Below, one piece after another: positions 9,363 through 18,334 of a DNA stretch of 61,658 nucleotides. The notes beneath the pieces are model-generated. The model searched no databases and was not told the origin of the DNA. It saw only the letters and a list, made by a program, of their open reading frames with translations. Position 1 is the first letter of the stretch. Every line of letters starts with the position of its first letter. Both the position numbers and the translations under genes were made by a program. The DNA is from Acidovorax facilis (lineage in GTDB: Bacteria > Pseudomonadota > Gammaproteobacteria > Burkholderiales > Burkholderiaceae_C), in NCBI RefSeq assembly GCF_023913775.1, contig NZ_JAMXAX010000019.1, forward strand, positions 1 through 61,658. The letters run 5' to 3'.

Positions 9363-9872
9363 GTGGGTGTGACTTCGCGGCGACCACCTTCTGTGTTTTA
9401 CCCCCTGCGGCGCAGCCGCCTGCTCGGGGGCTTGCTGGGGGCATTGTTGCTGACCAGCGCAGCGGGGCTGGGCGCTTGGCTCGTTCGAAGTGGTGATGCT
9501 GCATCCCCATGGCCCGCAGCGATGGCGGGTGGTCTCTGGTGTCTGGCTGCCGCCAGCGCATTCCATTTTTGGTTCTGTCAATTCTCTGGTGGTATCCACT
9601 GGGACGGCCAGACCTGGACGCTGGTGGCTCCGAAATCCGGGGCGGCCTGGATGGCATTGTCCGGGCCTCCTGAAGTCCTTCTCGATTTGCAGTCATATCT
9701 GTGGCTGCATGTCATTCCGGTGGGGCACCGCCGCACTTGGCTGTGGCTGGCGTGTTCCGCGCAGCCCGAGCGTTGGCTGGATCTGCGGCGTGCGGTATAT
9801 TCGCGCGCCAGACCGGGCGCTGACAACGCTGACGAAACCGCCCCGGCCAGCAGCCGTGGGCGTGAATCCTGA
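9363..9872 (+). CDS. Small membrane protein, YgfX/CptA-like in architecture
   Basis: A 169-residue protein with a basic N-terminus (SRRPPSVFYPLRRSR), two adjacent hydrophobic segments (about 21-41 and 51-71), then a soluble region rich in Trp and Leu (WDGQTWTL..., WLWLACSAQPERWLDLRRAVYSRA). This layout resembles the YgfX/CptA family of small inner-membrane proteins, but no residue-level signature proves it. The start used is GTG at 9363; a second GTG lies six bases later. It sits between fabF and rpoE and ends six bases before the rpoE ATG, suggesting co-transcription with the sigma-factor operon. Confidence 0.65.
   Translation: MGVTSRRPPSVFYPLRRSRLLGGLLGALLLTSAAGLGAWLVRSGDAASPWPAAMAGGLWCLAAASAFHFWFCQFSGGIHWDGQTWTLVAPKSGAAWMALSGPPEVLLDLQSYLWLHVIPVGHRRTWLWLACSAQPERWLDLRRAVYSRARPGADNADETAPASSRGRES
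9773..9801 (+). promoter_or_regulatory. Sigma-70-type promoter candidate for rpoE
   Basis: TTGGCT (9773-9778) and TATATT (9796-9801) are separated by exactly 17 bases inside the 3' end of the upstream gene. The start would be near 9808, about 70 bases before the rpoE ATG. Confidence 0.5.
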
Positions 9873-9878
9873 GTATCC

Positions 9879-10505
9879 ATGACTGTAATTCCGCCTTCCC
9901 CTTCCGAAGATAGCGACCTCCAACTGGTGGAGCGCGCGGTAGCGGGCGATCAGCGTGCCTATGAGTTACTGGTCATCAAGTACCAGCGCCGTATCGAGCG
10001 TCTCATTGGCCGGATGGTGCGGGACACCGACATCGTTCAAGACATAGCGCAGGAAACGTTCATCCGGGCCTACCGCGCGCTGCACCAGTTTCGGGGGGAT
10101 GCGCAGTTCTACACCTGGCTCTACCGGATTGCTGTCAATACCGCCAAGAAGGCGCTCATGGACATGAAACGCAATCCGGTCATCTCTGAGAACGCTTTGC
10201 GGGGGAACGAGGACGAAGATGAAACTTCCCGCCTCGGACACGAACTAACCAGCGACGAAACCCCCGAAACCGTACTCGCTGCCCGAGAAATCGCGCAAGC
10301 CGTGAATGCGGCTATGGAGGCGTTGCCCGACGATCTGCGCCAGGCGGTAACGTTGCGCGAGATTGAAGGGCTGAGTTACGAAGAGATTGCGACGGCCATG
10401 GATTGCCCCATCGGCACGGTGCGGTCACGGATTTTTCGGGCGCGAGAGGCCATTTCGGCAAAAGTGCGTCCTCTGCTTGAGAACCAGTCAGGCAAACGGT
10501 GGTGA
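9879..10505 (+). CDS. rpoE: Envelope-stress sigma factor RpoE (AlgU/SigE type)
   Basis: A 208-residue group 4 (ECF) sigma factor. Region 2 carries QDIAQETFIRAYRAL with the downstream WLYRIAVNTAKK, and region 4 carries the helix-turn-helix LSYEEIATAMDCPIGTVRSR. The acidic linker (GNEDEDETSR) matches RpoE proteins. It is followed by rseA, rseB and mucD in the order used by beta- and gammaproteobacteria. It should direct RNA polymerase to outer-membrane repair genes when RseA is degraded. Confidence 0.96.
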   Translation: MTVIPPSPSEDSDLQLVERAVAGDQRAYELLVIKYQRRIERLIGRMVRDTDIVQDIAQETFIRAYRALHQFRGDAQFYTWLYRIAVNTAKKALMDMKRNPVISENALRGNEDEDETSRLGHELTSDETPETVLAAREIAQAVNAAMEALPDDLRQAVTLREIEGLSYEEIATAMDCPIGTVRSRIFRAREAISAKVRPLLENQSGKRW

Positions 10506-10514
10506 GGTAATGAA

Positions 10515-11195
10515 ATGAACAACGCTGTACGAAGTGATGGATTGGTGGGCGGTGCTGTGGTGGCTGAGATAAGCAGGCGCGAGCAATTGTCGGCACTGGC
10601 GGATGGTCAGTTGCATGGGGACGAGGTGGCGGACGCCCTGGCCTATGCGGCGCAAGCCGAAGGCCATGCCACTTGGCAGCTCTACCATTTGGTGGGAGAT
10701 GTATTGCGTTCTTCCGACCTCGCGCAACCTGCCAATCCGAACTTCATGGCGCGATTGCGTGATGAACTGGCCAAGGAAGGGCCTGTCGTACGTCCTGCGG
10801 CCGCTGTTGTGCCGCAGGTCGATGTGGTGGCCCCGGCAATGGCGGAAGCTGCCAATGCGTCGGTCTTTCGCTGGAAAATGGTCGCGGGTTTTGCGTCTTT
10901 GGCGGCAGTTGCGGCGATTGGTTGGACCTCTTTGGCCACGTTGCAAGGCAATGGTGCACCCGGCGCCACGGGTGGAGCCCAGCTGGCCATCTCTCCCGAG
11001 TCGGGTGCGAATGGCCCCAGCTCCGGTGCCCCTGTTGTCGCAGTGGCTGATGCCGATGGTGGCGCGCAGGTGATGATTCGGGATCCCCGCCTGGATGAGT
11101 TGCTGGCGGCACACAAGCAGTTTGGCAGCACATCCGCATTGCAGATGCCTGCAGGATTTTTGCGCAATGCCACCTTTGAGACGCCCAGCCGCTGA
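10515..11195 (+). CDS. rseA: Anti-sigma-E factor RseA (MucA-like)
   Basis: A 226-residue inner-membrane protein. The N-terminal cytoplasmic part (about 20-90: REQLSALADGQL... to ...FMARLRDELAKEG) is the RseA sigma-binding domain. A single membrane segment follows at about 116-136 (VAGFASLAAVAAIGWTSLA), and a periplasmic tail contains a Gly/Ala-rich linker. It holds RpoE at the membrane until regulated proteolysis releases it. It starts nine bases after the rpoE stop. Confidence 0.9.
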   Translation: MNNAVRSDGLVGGAVVAEISRREQLSALADGQLHGDEVADALAYAAQAEGHATWQLYHLVGDVLRSSDLAQPANPNFMARLRDELAKEGPVVRPAAAVVPQVDVVAPAMAEAANASVFRWKMVAGFASLAAVAAIGWTSLATLQGNGAPGATGGAQLAISPESGANGPSSGAPVVAVADADGGAQVMIRDPRLDELLAAHKQFGSTSALQMPAGFLRNATFETPSR

Positions 11196-11231
11196 GCCGG
11201 GAGTGGCTTGCTGGCGTGGTGAGATTGTGTG

Positions 11232-12308
11232 ATGAGCTACCCGGGAGTTTTGTGCGTTTGGTTGAAAGCACTGCCGCAGCAGTTCAAACACGGGGTGGTT
11301 GCTGCCCTGTGTGTGACAGGACTCTCCGTATCGGCAGGGGTCTCGTCGGCTGAGGGGGGTGTTTCTTCGGCAGCAGAGGCGGCTCCCGCGCCTGCGGAGC
11401 GCAGTATTCTGCAGTGGATCGAGCGCATGCACAGTGCGCCCTGCGCGCGCCCGTATGCCGGTACCTTTGTGGTGCTGGCTGCTTCCGGAGCGATGGCCAG
11501 TTCACGCATCTGGCACGCCTGTGAAGGGGCGCAGCAGATGGAGCGCGTGGAGGCTCTCAGTGGCACTCCCCGGACCATTTTTCGGCGCAACGACGAGGTA
11601 CGTACGTTCTGGCCACAGTCGCGTGTGGTGCGGTCGGATCGACGGGATGCCTCTGGGCTGTTTCCACGAGTTCCGGTGGTTGAGGGCACTTCCATATCCC
11701 AGTTCTATGCCGCACGCCCTGTGGGCCAAGAGCGCGTTGCAGGATTTGTTGCCGACGTGGTGTGGTTCAAACCCGTGGACTCGCTGCGTTTTGGCTACAA
11801 GCTGTGGAGCGAGCGGGAGACCGGTCTGGTCGTGAAGCTGCAGACCTTGGGCGCGAACGGACGCGTTCTGGAGCAGGCTGCATTCTCGGAGTTGGACTTG
11901 AACGCCCCCGTTCGCGTGGAGCAGCTTTCACGCCTGATGGACGCGACCGCTGGTTACAAGGTGGTGGCGCCGGTTGTGATCAAGACCACGGCCACGGCCG
12001 AGGGCTGGGTGCTTCGTCAGCCGGTTGCTGGCTTTGTTCCGGTGAGCTGCCATCGGCGCACTGTGTCTGCTGACGACGGTGCGCAGGGTGTCTTGCAGTG
12101 CCTGTACTCCGATGGTCTTGCATCGGTCTCACTGTTCATCGAGACCTTTGATCCCCAGCGACACCCCTCCCAGCCCCAGGTCTCGGGTATGGGGGCCACG
12201 CAGCTTCTTGCGCAACGGATCCTGCCCGATGTATGGCTCACAGCAGTGGGGGAGGTTCCTTTGCAGACCCTTCGCCTGTTTGCAGGTCAGTTGGAGCGCA
12301 CACGCTGA
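11232..12308 (+). CDS. rseB: Sigma-E regulatory protein RseB (MucB)
   Basis: A 358-residue periplasmic protein that shields RseA from DegS-type cleavage and senses mislocalised lipoproteins or LPS. A signal peptide is visible (QFKHGVVAALCVTGLSVSA). The mature part opens with WIERMHSAPCARPYAGTFVV, typical of the MucB/RseB lipoprotein-binding fold, and continues with a C-terminal domain rich in beta strands. The ATG at 11232 is preferred over the adjacent GTG at 11229. There is no rseC-like gene after it; the periplasmic protease mucD follows directly. Confidence 0.9.
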   Translation: MSYPGVLCVWLKALPQQFKHGVVAALCVTGLSVSAGVSSAEGGVSSAAEAAPAPAERSILQWIERMHSAPCARPYAGTFVVLAASGAMASSRIWHACEGAQQMERVEALSGTPRTIFRRNDEVRTFWPQSRVVRSDRRDASGLFPRVPVVEGTSISQFYAARPVGQERVAGFVADVVWFKPVDSLRFGYKLWSERETGLVVKLQTLGANGRVLEQAAFSELDLNAPVRVEQLSRLMDATAGYKVVAPVVIKTTATAEGWVLRQPVAGFVPVSCHRRTVSADDGAQGVLQCLYSDGLASVSLFIETFDPQRHPSQPQVSGMGATQLLAQRILPDVWLTAVGEVPLQTLRLFAGQLERTR

Positions 12309-12485
12309 CCCTGAAGCCAGCGGGCGTGATGCTGGCGGCTGCTTTCTCTGAGCCTGCGCTGTGGCGGGGCCGTTTGCAGGGGCATGCGAAGTGCATTTGC
12401 GATACGGGAACCAAATGGCCGCACACTCTTCACAGTTACACACAGTTTGATGACTGTATTTGCTACCAATCACGAAAGGTCGATG

Positions 12486-13949
12486 ATGTCGAAGTTCGAT
12501 GGAAATGCGCTGCGCTCCCTGGCATTTGCATGCATGTTCGCAGGGGCTGCTGGCGGCATGGGTTTGCCCCAAGCGGCCTTGGCACAACCTGCTGCAGCGG
12601 TTCGTGGGTTGCCAGACTTTACGGATCTGGTGGACCAGGTGGGTCCTTCGGTGGTCAATATTCGGACGGTAGAAAAAGCGTCGAGCCGTGCAAGTGCAAA
12701 CGGCATGGATGAGGAGATGATGGAGTTCTTCCGCCGCTTTGGCGTGCCGATCCCCAATGTGCCCAGGCAGCAACGTCCTCAGCGGCCGCAAGACGATGAG
12801 CAGCCGCGCGGCGTGGGTTCTGGCTTCATCCTGACTGCGGACGGGTTTGTGATGACCAATGCGCATGTCGTGGACGGCGCTGATGAGGTGATCGTCACGC
12901 TGACCGACAAGCGCGAATTCAAAGCCAAGATCATTGGTGCGGACAAGCGAACCGATGTGGCGGTGGTCAAGATCGAGGCCTCGGGCCTGCCTGCCGTCAA
13001 GGTGGGCGATGTGGGGCGTTTGCGGGTGGGCGAATGGGTGATGGCGATTGGATCGCCCTTCGGGCTGGAGAACACGGTGACTGCGGGCATTGTGAGTGCC
13101 AAGCAGCGCGATACGGGGGACTACCTCCCGTTCATCCAGACCGATGTGGCCATCAACCCGGGCAACTCGGGCGGCCCGCTCATCAACATGCGTGGCGAGG
13201 TGGTGGGGATCAACAGCCAGATCTATTCGCGCTCGGGTGGATTCATGGGCATTTCGTTCGCGATTCCGATGGACGAGGCCATCCGCGTGAGTGAGCAGTT
13301 GCGCGCATCCGGTCGGGTGACACGGGGCCGTATCGGCGTGCAGATCGGGCAGGTCACCAAGGACGTTGCGGAGTCCATTGGCCTGGGCAAGGCCCAGGGT
13401 GCGCTGGTGACCGGGGTGGAGGCGGGGTCACCCGCAGACAAGGCGGGAGTGGAGGCTGGTGACATCATCACCCGTTTTGACGGCAAGTCCATCGAGAAGG
13501 TTGCGGACCTGCCCCGACTGGTGGGCAATACCAAGCCTGGTACCAAGAGCACGATGACCGTGTTCCGCCGTGGCGCTTCGCGGGACCTGGGCATCACCAT
13601 TGCCGAAATTGAGCCCGACAAGCCAGCGGCCAAAATGGCGGAGCGTGAGGAAAAACCCAAGGCTTCAGCTGCTGCACAGCAAATGGGATTGGCGGTCACG
13701 GAACTTTCGGACGCCCAGAAAAAGGAGCTCAAGATCAAGGGCGGTGTGCTGGTCGCGACCGCCACAGAGGCCGCAGCACGTGCCGGCCTGCGCGAAGGGG
13801 ATGTGATTCTCGCGATTGCCAACACGGAAGTGTCTGGTGTGAAGGAGTTTGAGGCTGTGCTCGCCAAGGCCGACAAGAACAAGCCCATCAATGTGCTGTA
13901 TCGGCGCGGCGAGTGGGCCCAATATGCCTTGATCCGTCCCGGCCGATGA
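12486..13949 (+). CDS. mucD: Periplasmic serine protease MucD (DegP/HtrA family)
   Basis: A 487-residue HtrA-type protease/chaperone for misfolded envelope proteins. A signal peptide ends near ALAQP (about 34). The catalytic triad is His127 (TNAHVV), Asp157 (RTDVAVV) and Ser228 (NPGNSGGPL). Two PDZ domains follow, at roughly 280-380 and 400-487. The start is set by the ribosome-binding site GAAAGG (12474-12479), which suits the second of two adjacent ATG codons. The frame is open further upstream without a usable start. It is probably a member of the RpoE regulon, but I see no convincing sigma-E promoter in the 177-base gap. Confidence 0.94.
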   Translation: MSKFDGNALRSLAFACMFAGAAGGMGLPQAALAQPAAAVRGLPDFTDLVDQVGPSVVNIRTVEKASSRASANGMDEEMMEFFRRFGVPIPNVPRQQRPQRPQDDEQPRGVGSGFILTADGFVMTNAHVVDGADEVIVTLTDKREFKAKIIGADKRTDVAVVKIEASGLPAVKVGDVGRLRVGEWVMAIGSPFGLENTVTAGIVSAKQRDTGDYLPFIQTDVAINPGNSGGPLINMRGEVVGINSQIYSRSGGFMGISFAIPMDEAIRVSEQLRASGRVTRGRIGVQIGQVTKDVAESIGLGKAQGALVTGVEAGSPADKAGVEAGDIITRFDGKSIEKVADLPRLVGNTKPGTKSTMTVFRRGASRDLGITIAEIEPDKPAAKMAEREEKPKASAAAQQMGLAVTELSDAQKKELKIKGGVLVATATEAAARAGLREGDVILAIANTEVSGVKEFEAVLAKADKNKPINVLYRRGEWAQYALIRPGR

Positions 13950-14066
13950 CGAGCGGCGTTGTGGCAGATGTGGGGATGGGTTGACCCATTTCCCCACGTT
14001 TGCAGCAGGCCTTTGTCGGAGGTGTGGGCATTTTGGTTTTTTTGTCTTTTCCTTCTTTCGATGTTG

Positions 14067-14088
14067 AAAGTTAGCCTTGGCTAACTTT
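14067..14088. promoter_or_regulatory. 22-bp palindrome, possible operator
   Basis: AAAGTTAGCC, TT, GGCTAACTTT: a perfect 10-bp inverted repeat with a two-base centre. It lies about 26 bases upstream of a TAGAAT hexamer. The symmetry and spacing suit a dimeric regulator site, but no family can be named. Confidence 0.4.
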
Positions 14089-14348
14089 ATGAGGGCCTAT
14101 CAACTGATTTCGATAGAATAGAGGCCCCTGTTCAACGCTAATTCATATATTGACTGGACGTTGATTCACGATGCGGGATGTGACGGTGTCATGCACAGCC
14201 GATCCACAGCTCACCCACAAGTTGTCCAGCGTTGTAGTTGTGCAGACTGTGTATAAGTTGTTGATAAGATCCCTGTTGCACCCTGGCAACTCCCCTTGGA
14301 TGCAGTCGGATGGGCTTTTTACTGCGGGCTTTTTGCCTACAATGAAGC

Positions 14349-14414
14349 TCCAACTATCGCAGTTGCCAATGATTGTTGGTTCAGGGCGCGTCGCCATTCG
14401 ACGCGCCCTTTTTT
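14349..14414 (+). ncRNA. Candidate small RNA ending in a strong terminator
   Basis: A TACAAT hexamer at 14338-14343 could start a transcript near 14349. The following 65 bases contain an AACT/AGTT mini-hairpin and an unpaired linker, and end in the terminator at 14384-14414. No coding gene lies between the upstream mucD hairpin and this terminator, so it must stop some transcript. The -35 is poor. A longer RNA from the TAGAAT at 14114 is an alternative. No known RNA family was recognised. Confidence 0.3.
14384..14414 (+). terminator. Strong Rho-independent terminator upstream of lepA
   Basis: GGGCGCGTCG (14384-14393), loop CCATT, CGACGCGCCC (14399-14408), then TTTTTT. It is a perfect 10-bp GC-rich stem with a T-tract, 42 bases before the lepA start. 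Confidence 0.9.
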
Positions 14415-14458
14415 CTTGTGTGCTCCGTTTTAATTCAATCACTTGACGCTTTCCGTTG

Positions 14459-16267
14459 ATGAACCACATCAGAAATTTTTCCATCATTGCGCACATCGAC
14501 CATGGCAAGTCGACACTTGCAGATCGCTTGATCCAGCGCTGCGGAGGCCTTGCGGACCGTGAGATGGAGGCCCAGGTCCTGGACTCGATGGATATCGAAA
14601 AAGAGCGTGGGATAACCATCAAGGCGCAGACCGCAGCGCTGCAATACAAGGCGCAGGATGGGCAGGTCTACAACCTCAATCTGATCGACACACCGGGGCA
14701 TGTGGACTTCTCGTACGAAGTAAGCCGCTCGTTGTCGGCATGCGAGGGCGCGTTGCTGGTGGTGGATGCTTCGCAAGGCGTTGAAGCTCAGACCGTTGCG
14801 AACTGCTACACCGCATTGGATCTGGGTGTCGAGGTGGTGCCGGTACTCAACAAGATGGATCTGCCCAATGCCGATCCCGACAATGCCAAGGCTGAGATCG
14901 AAGATGTGATTGGCATCGACGCGACCGACGCGATTCCCTGCTCCGCCAAGACCGGCATGGGTATTGATGAGATCCTTGAAGCCATCGTGGCCAAGGTGCC
15001 CGCGCCGCGCGGCAATGCCGATGGGCCGCTGCGCGCGATGATCATCGACAGCTGGTTCGACAGCTATGTGGGCGTGGTGATGCTGGTGCGTGTGGTCGAT
15101 GGCCGGTTGCTCAAGGGCGAGCGCATCAAGATGATGGCCAGTGGTGCGGTGTACAACGCGGACAACCTCGGTGTGTTCACGCCCGCCAACGAGCCGCGCA
15201 ACTCGCTTGACGCAGGGCAGGTGGGCTACATCATCGCTGGTATCAAGGAGCTGCAGGCTGCCAAGGTGGGTGACACGATCACGCTCGAAAAGAAATTGCC
15301 CAACAATGCGGGCCCTGCCGCCGAGGCGCTCCCCGGCTTCAAGGAAATCCAGCCCCAGGTGTTTGCCGGGCTGTACCCCACTGAGGCGAGCGAATATGAC
15401 TCGCTGCGCGATGCGCTCGAAAAGCTCAAGCTCAATGACGCCTCTTTGCATTACGAGCCGGAAGTCAGTCAGGCGCTCGGCTTCGGTTTCCGTTGCGGGT
15501 TTCTGGGCCTGCTGCACATGGAAATCGTGCAGGAGCGGCTGGAGAGGGAGTTTGACCAGGACCTCATCACGACGGCGCCCAGCGTGGTCTACCAAGTGGT
15601 CAAGGCCGATGGCGAAGTGATCATGGTCGAGAACCCCTCCAAGATGCCCGACCAGGGGCGGCTGGAGGAAATCCGCGAGCCCATCGTCACGGTGCATCTG
15701 TACATGCCCCAGGACTATGTTGGCCCGGTGATGACGCTGGCCAACCAAAAGCGTGGTGTGCAGATGAACATGGCGTACCACGGTCGCCAGGTGATGCTCA
15801 CCTATGAAATGCCGCTGGGCGAAATCGTGCTCGACTTCTTCGACAAGCTCAAGTCGGTGTCGCGCGGGTATGCATCCATGGACTACGAGTTCAAGGAATA
15901 CCGTGCGTCCGACGTGGTGAAGGTGGACATCCTTCTGAACGGCGAAAAGGTGGATGCACTGTCCATCATCGTGCACCGATCACAATCGCAGTACCGTGGC
16001 CGAGCCGTGGTTGCCAAGATGCGCGAGATCATCAGCCGCCAGATGTATGACGTGGCCATCCAGGCGGCCATTGGCGCCAACATCATTGCGCGAGAAACCA
16101 TCAAGGCGCTGCGCAAGAACGTGCTGGCAAAATGTTACGGCGGCGATGTCAGCCGCAAACGCAAGCTCCTTGAGAAGCAGAAAGCAGGCAAGAAACGCAT
16201 GAAACAGATCGGATCGGTCGAAGTGCCACAAGAGGCATTCCTGGCCATTTTGCAGGTGGAAGACTGA
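14459..16267 (+). CDS. lepA: Elongation factor 4 (LepA), back-translocating GTPase
   Basis: A 602-residue ribosome-associated GTPase that acts on stalled or mispositioned elongating ribosomes. The G1 loop AHIDHGKST (14-22), G2/G3 (RGITI, DTPGH) and G4 NKMDLP are present. The EF4-specific C-terminal domain ends in [19 protein letters not shown]. The ATG at 14459 is used rather than the adjacent TTG. Its stop overlaps the lepB start by one base, the usual lepA-lepB pair. Confidence 0.98.
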   Translation: MNHIRNFSIIAHIDHGKSTLADRLIQRCGGLADREMEAQVLDSMDIEKERGITIKAQTAALQYKAQDGQVYNLNLIDTPGHVDFSYEVSRSLSACEGALLVVDASQGVEAQTVANCYTALDLGVEVVPVLNKMDLPNADPDNAKAEIEDVIGIDATDAIPCSAKTGMGIDEILEAIVAKVPAPRGNADGPLRAMIIDSWFDSYVGVVMLVRVVDGRLLKGERIKMMASGAVYNADNLGVFTPANEPRNSLDAGQVGYIIAGIKELQAAKVGDTITLEKKLPNNAGPAAEALPGFKEIQPQVFAGLYPTEASEYDSLRDALEKLKLNDASLHYEPEVSQALGFGFRCGFLGLLHMEIVQERLEREFDQDLITTAPSVVYQVVKADGEVIMVENPSKMPDQGRLEEIREPIVTVHLYMPQDYVGPVMTLANQKRGVQMNMAYHGRQVMLTYEMPLGEIVLDFFDKLKSVSRGYASMDYEFKEYRASDVVKVDILLNGEKVDALSIIVHRSQSQYRGRAVVAKMREIISRQMYDVAIQAAIGANIIARETIKALRKNVLAKCYGGDVSRKRKLLEKQKAGKKRMKQIGSVEVPQEAFLAILQVED

Positions 16268-17244
16268 TGCTCCAGTTCATGCAGATTTTCACATCCCTGG
16301 TGCTGGCCGCATTTGGTGGCTATATCGGGGCCTGGTACTTTGGTGCCATCGAAGGCAATTTCGCCTTGCTGTTGTTCCTGGCCACGGTGGTCACGGGCGC
16401 GTACTGGCTGGCCGAGCGTTTCTACTTTCTGCCCCAACGCCGCCGAGCCGCCCAGGCCGTCGAAGATGCGGCGACCGCACGCCGTGCGGAGCTGGACCGC
16501 ATGGGCATCCAGAAGGTCGATGTGGATGTGCAGGAGGCCAAGGGGCGGCTGCTCATGCAGCCTTGGTGGCTGGACTGGACGGCGGGGCTTTTCCCGGTCA
16601 TCGTTGCCGTGTTTGTTCTGAGGTCGTTTCTTTTTGAACCCTTCAAGATCCCGTCGGGTTCGATGATTCCCACCCTGCTGGTGGGCGACCTGATCCTGGT
16701 GAACAAGTTCACCTACGGCGTCCGCCTGCCGGTGATCCATACCAAGATCACCGAGGGCACCAAGCCTGCGCGTGGAGATGTTCTGGTGTTCCGCTATCCA
16801 CCCCAGCCGAGCCTTGACTACATCAAGCGGGTGGTGGGTGTGCCGGGTGACGAGGTGGCATACATCAACAAGCGCCTCACGGTCAACGGCCAGGCCATTG
16901 ACACCAAGGCGCTGCCAGACTTTTTTGAAGAAGACTCGATGCGCTACTTCAAACAGTTCGAAGAGCAACTGGGCACCCAGCCCCACCGTTTGTTGAACAA
17001 CCCGGATGTGCCCGCCTTTGTGCAAGGCGCCAGCAATTTTGCCTATCGCAAGAACTGCCGTTACAGTGTTGAGGGCGTTGTATGCAAGGTGCCCGAGGGC
17101 CACTATTTCATGATGGGGGACAACCGGGACAACTCGCTCGATTCGCGCTACTGGGGCTTTGTTCCTGAGGGCAATATCGTCGGGAAGGCCTTTTTTGTCT
17201 GGATGAATTTCGGTAATCTCAAGCGCATTGGGTCGTTCCATTGA
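16267..17244 (+). CDS. lepB: Signal peptidase I
   Basis: A 325-residue inner-membrane protease that removes Sec and Tat signal peptides. Membrane segments are seen at about 5-25, 31-50 and 105-122. The Ser/Lys dyad is Ser132 in IPSGSMIPT and Lys187 in DYIKRVVG. The family box MMGDNRDNSLDSRYWG is near the C-terminus. It overlaps lepA by one base (TGATG), and its stop overlaps an alternative start of the DUF4845 gene. Confidence 0.97.
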   Translation: MLQFMQIFTSLVLAAFGGYIGAWYFGAIEGNFALLLFLATVVTGAYWLAERFYFLPQRRRAAQAVEDAATARRAELDRMGIQKVDVDVQEAKGRLLMQPWWLDWTAGLFPVIVAVFVLRSFLFEPFKIPSGSMIPTLLVGDLILVNKFTYGVRLPVIHTKITEGTKPARGDVLVFRYPPQPSLDYIKRVVGVPGDEVAYINKRLTVNGQAIDTKALPDFFEEDSMRYFKQFEEQLGTQPHRLLNNPDVPAFVQGASNFAYRKNCRYSVEGVVCKVPEGHYFMMGDNRDNSLDSRYWGFVPEGNIVGKAFFVWMNFGNLKRIGSFH

Positions 17245-17282
17245 TGGATGACCAGCTTTTTAGAACACTGAGGGGGAAATAC

Positions 17283-17651
17283 ATGCATATCAATCGCTCT
17301 ACCAGTCCATTTCGCCAACGCGGTTTGTCATTCATTGGGGTGATTTTTATCGGTTTGATCGCCGTGGCTGCATTTGCTATTGGCGGACAGTCTGTCCCAA
17401 TCTTTCTGGAGTACCAAGCGATCAACAAGGCGGCGACCAAGGCTGCCAAGGAGGCCTCCACCGTCGCTGATGTCCGGGCCAGCTTTGACCGCGCTGCAGC
17501 CATTGACAACATCAGTTCCATCAATGGTAAAGACCTGGAGATTGCCAAGCGCGGCGACAACAAGATCGTGGTTTCCTTCAAGTATTCCCGCGAGATAGCG
17601 CTGGCAGGCCCTGCCTACCTTGTCTATCGCTTTGAAGGACAGACCAACTAG
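17283..17651 (+). CDS. DUF4845 pilin-like membrane protein
   Basis: A 122-residue protein of unknown function that is conserved between lepB and rnc in betaproteobacteria and relatives. The N-terminus [20 protein letters not shown] looks like a type IV prepilin leader and membrane helix. The rest is a small alpha/beta domain. The ATG at 17283 follows a strong ribosome-binding site (GAGGGGGA, 17268-17275); an upstream in-frame start at 17244 overlaps lepB but has weaker signals. Overlap of its stop TAG with the rnc GTG suggests tight coupling. Confidence 0.85.
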   Translation: MHINRSTSPFRQRGLSFIGVIFIGLIAVAAFAIGGQSVPIFLEYQAINKAATKAAKEASTVADVRASFDRAAAIDNISSINGKDLEIAKRGDNKIVVSFKYSREIALAGPAYLVYRFEGQTN

Positions 17652-18334
17652 TGCATCCCGGCCTTCAAGCGCTGCAGACCCGTCTGCAGCATGTTTTTTC
17701 CGATCCATCCCTTCTTCAGCGCGCCACCACGCACCGCAGTTTTTCGGCCGACCACAATGAGCGGCTGGAGTTTCTGGGTGATTCCGTGTTGAATCTGGCG
17801 GTCGCGAGCCTGCTGTACCGGCAGCTGTCGGCCTTGCCGGAAGGCGATCTCTCCCGCGTGCGTGCCAACCTCGTCAAGCAGGACACCTTGCACCAGCTGG
17901 CGCTGGGCCTTAAGGTTTCCGAGGTGCTGCGTCTGGGTGAGGGCGAGTCCAAATCGGGCGGCCAGCAACGTCCTTCCATCCTGGCCGACGCGTTGGAAGC
18001 ACTGATTGGTGCGGTGTACCTGGATGCCGGGTACGCGAGTGCCGAAGCGTTGGTGCACCGCCTTTTTCAGGGCGTGGAGATCAACCCGCAGATGCAGGCT
18101 GCATCCAAGGACGCGAAAACTGCATTGCAGGAGTTGCTCCAGGGCCGCAAAATGAAGCTGCCGCAGTACAAGGTCGTCGCCACAGTGGGCGCTGCGCACC
18201 GCCAGACCTTCGACGTCGAGTGCGATATTCCCGAACTGGGCCTCACCGAACGCGGCATCGGTGGCTCCCGCCGGGCGGGCGAGCAGGCCGCCGCGGCTGC
18301 CATGCTGGCCACATTGAAAGCAAAGAAATTATGA
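17651..18334 (+). CDS. rnc: Ribonuclease III
   Basis: A 227-residue double-strand-specific RNase for rRNA and mRNA processing. The signature [11 protein letters not shown] (37-47) carries the metal-binding acidic residues, with a second acidic cluster in [14 protein letters not shown] dsRNA-binding domain covers roughly 155-225 ([13 protein letters not shown]... to ...[10 protein letters not shown]). The start is GTG at 17651, sharing a base with the preceding stop. The stop overlaps the era ATG (ATGA). Confidence 0.97.
   Translation: MHPGLQALQTRLQHVFSDPSLLQRATTHRSFSADHNERLEFLGDSVLNLAVASLLYRQLSALPEGDLSRVRANLVKQDTLHQLALGLKVSEVLRLGEGESKSGGQQRPSILADALEALIGAVYLDAGYASAEALVHRLFQGVEINPQMQAASKDAKTALQELLQGRKMKLPQYKVVATVGAAHRQTFDVECDIPELGLTERGIGGSRRAGEQAAAAAMLATLKAKKL

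Larger units (their letters stand above)
13950..14458. other. Intergenic region between mucD and lepA
   Basis: These 509 bases hold no convincing gene. An ORF at 14171-14446 has no protein-like composition and reads through a terminator. Items seen: a GTGGGGATGGG/CCCATTTCCCCAC hairpin shortly after mucD (13969-13996); a perfect 22-bp palindrome (14067-14088); a TAGAAT -10-like hexamer (14114-14119); a cluster of DnaA-box-like 9-mers (14200-14267); a TACAAT -10-like hexamer (14338-14343); and a strong terminator (14384-14414). Confidence 0.6.

Noticed and set aside
12400..12440. Sigma-E promoter (GGAAC...) before mucD
   Set aside because: A GGAACC is present but no -10 element of the right sequence lies at 16-17 bases, so I did not call it.
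14200..14267. A chromosomal replication origin at the DnaA-box-like cluster
   Set aside because: The boxes are imperfect, there is no AT-rich unwinding element and no dnaA, dnaN or rpmH beside it.
14100..14420. Possible 6S RNA, tmRNA or RNase P RNA
   Set aside because: None of the landmark sequences I know for these RNAs (for example a tRNA-like end or a proteolysis tag) could be found. Only an unnamed small RNA remains possible.
14171..14446. A 91-codon ORF between mucD and lepA
   Set aside because: It has no ribosome-binding site, reads through the perfect terminator hairpin at 14384-14414, and its residues look random.
16135..17241. A 368-codon minus-strand frame opposite lepB
   Set aside because: Antisense shadow; lepB has all catalytic motifs and no recognisable protein is encoded on the other strand.
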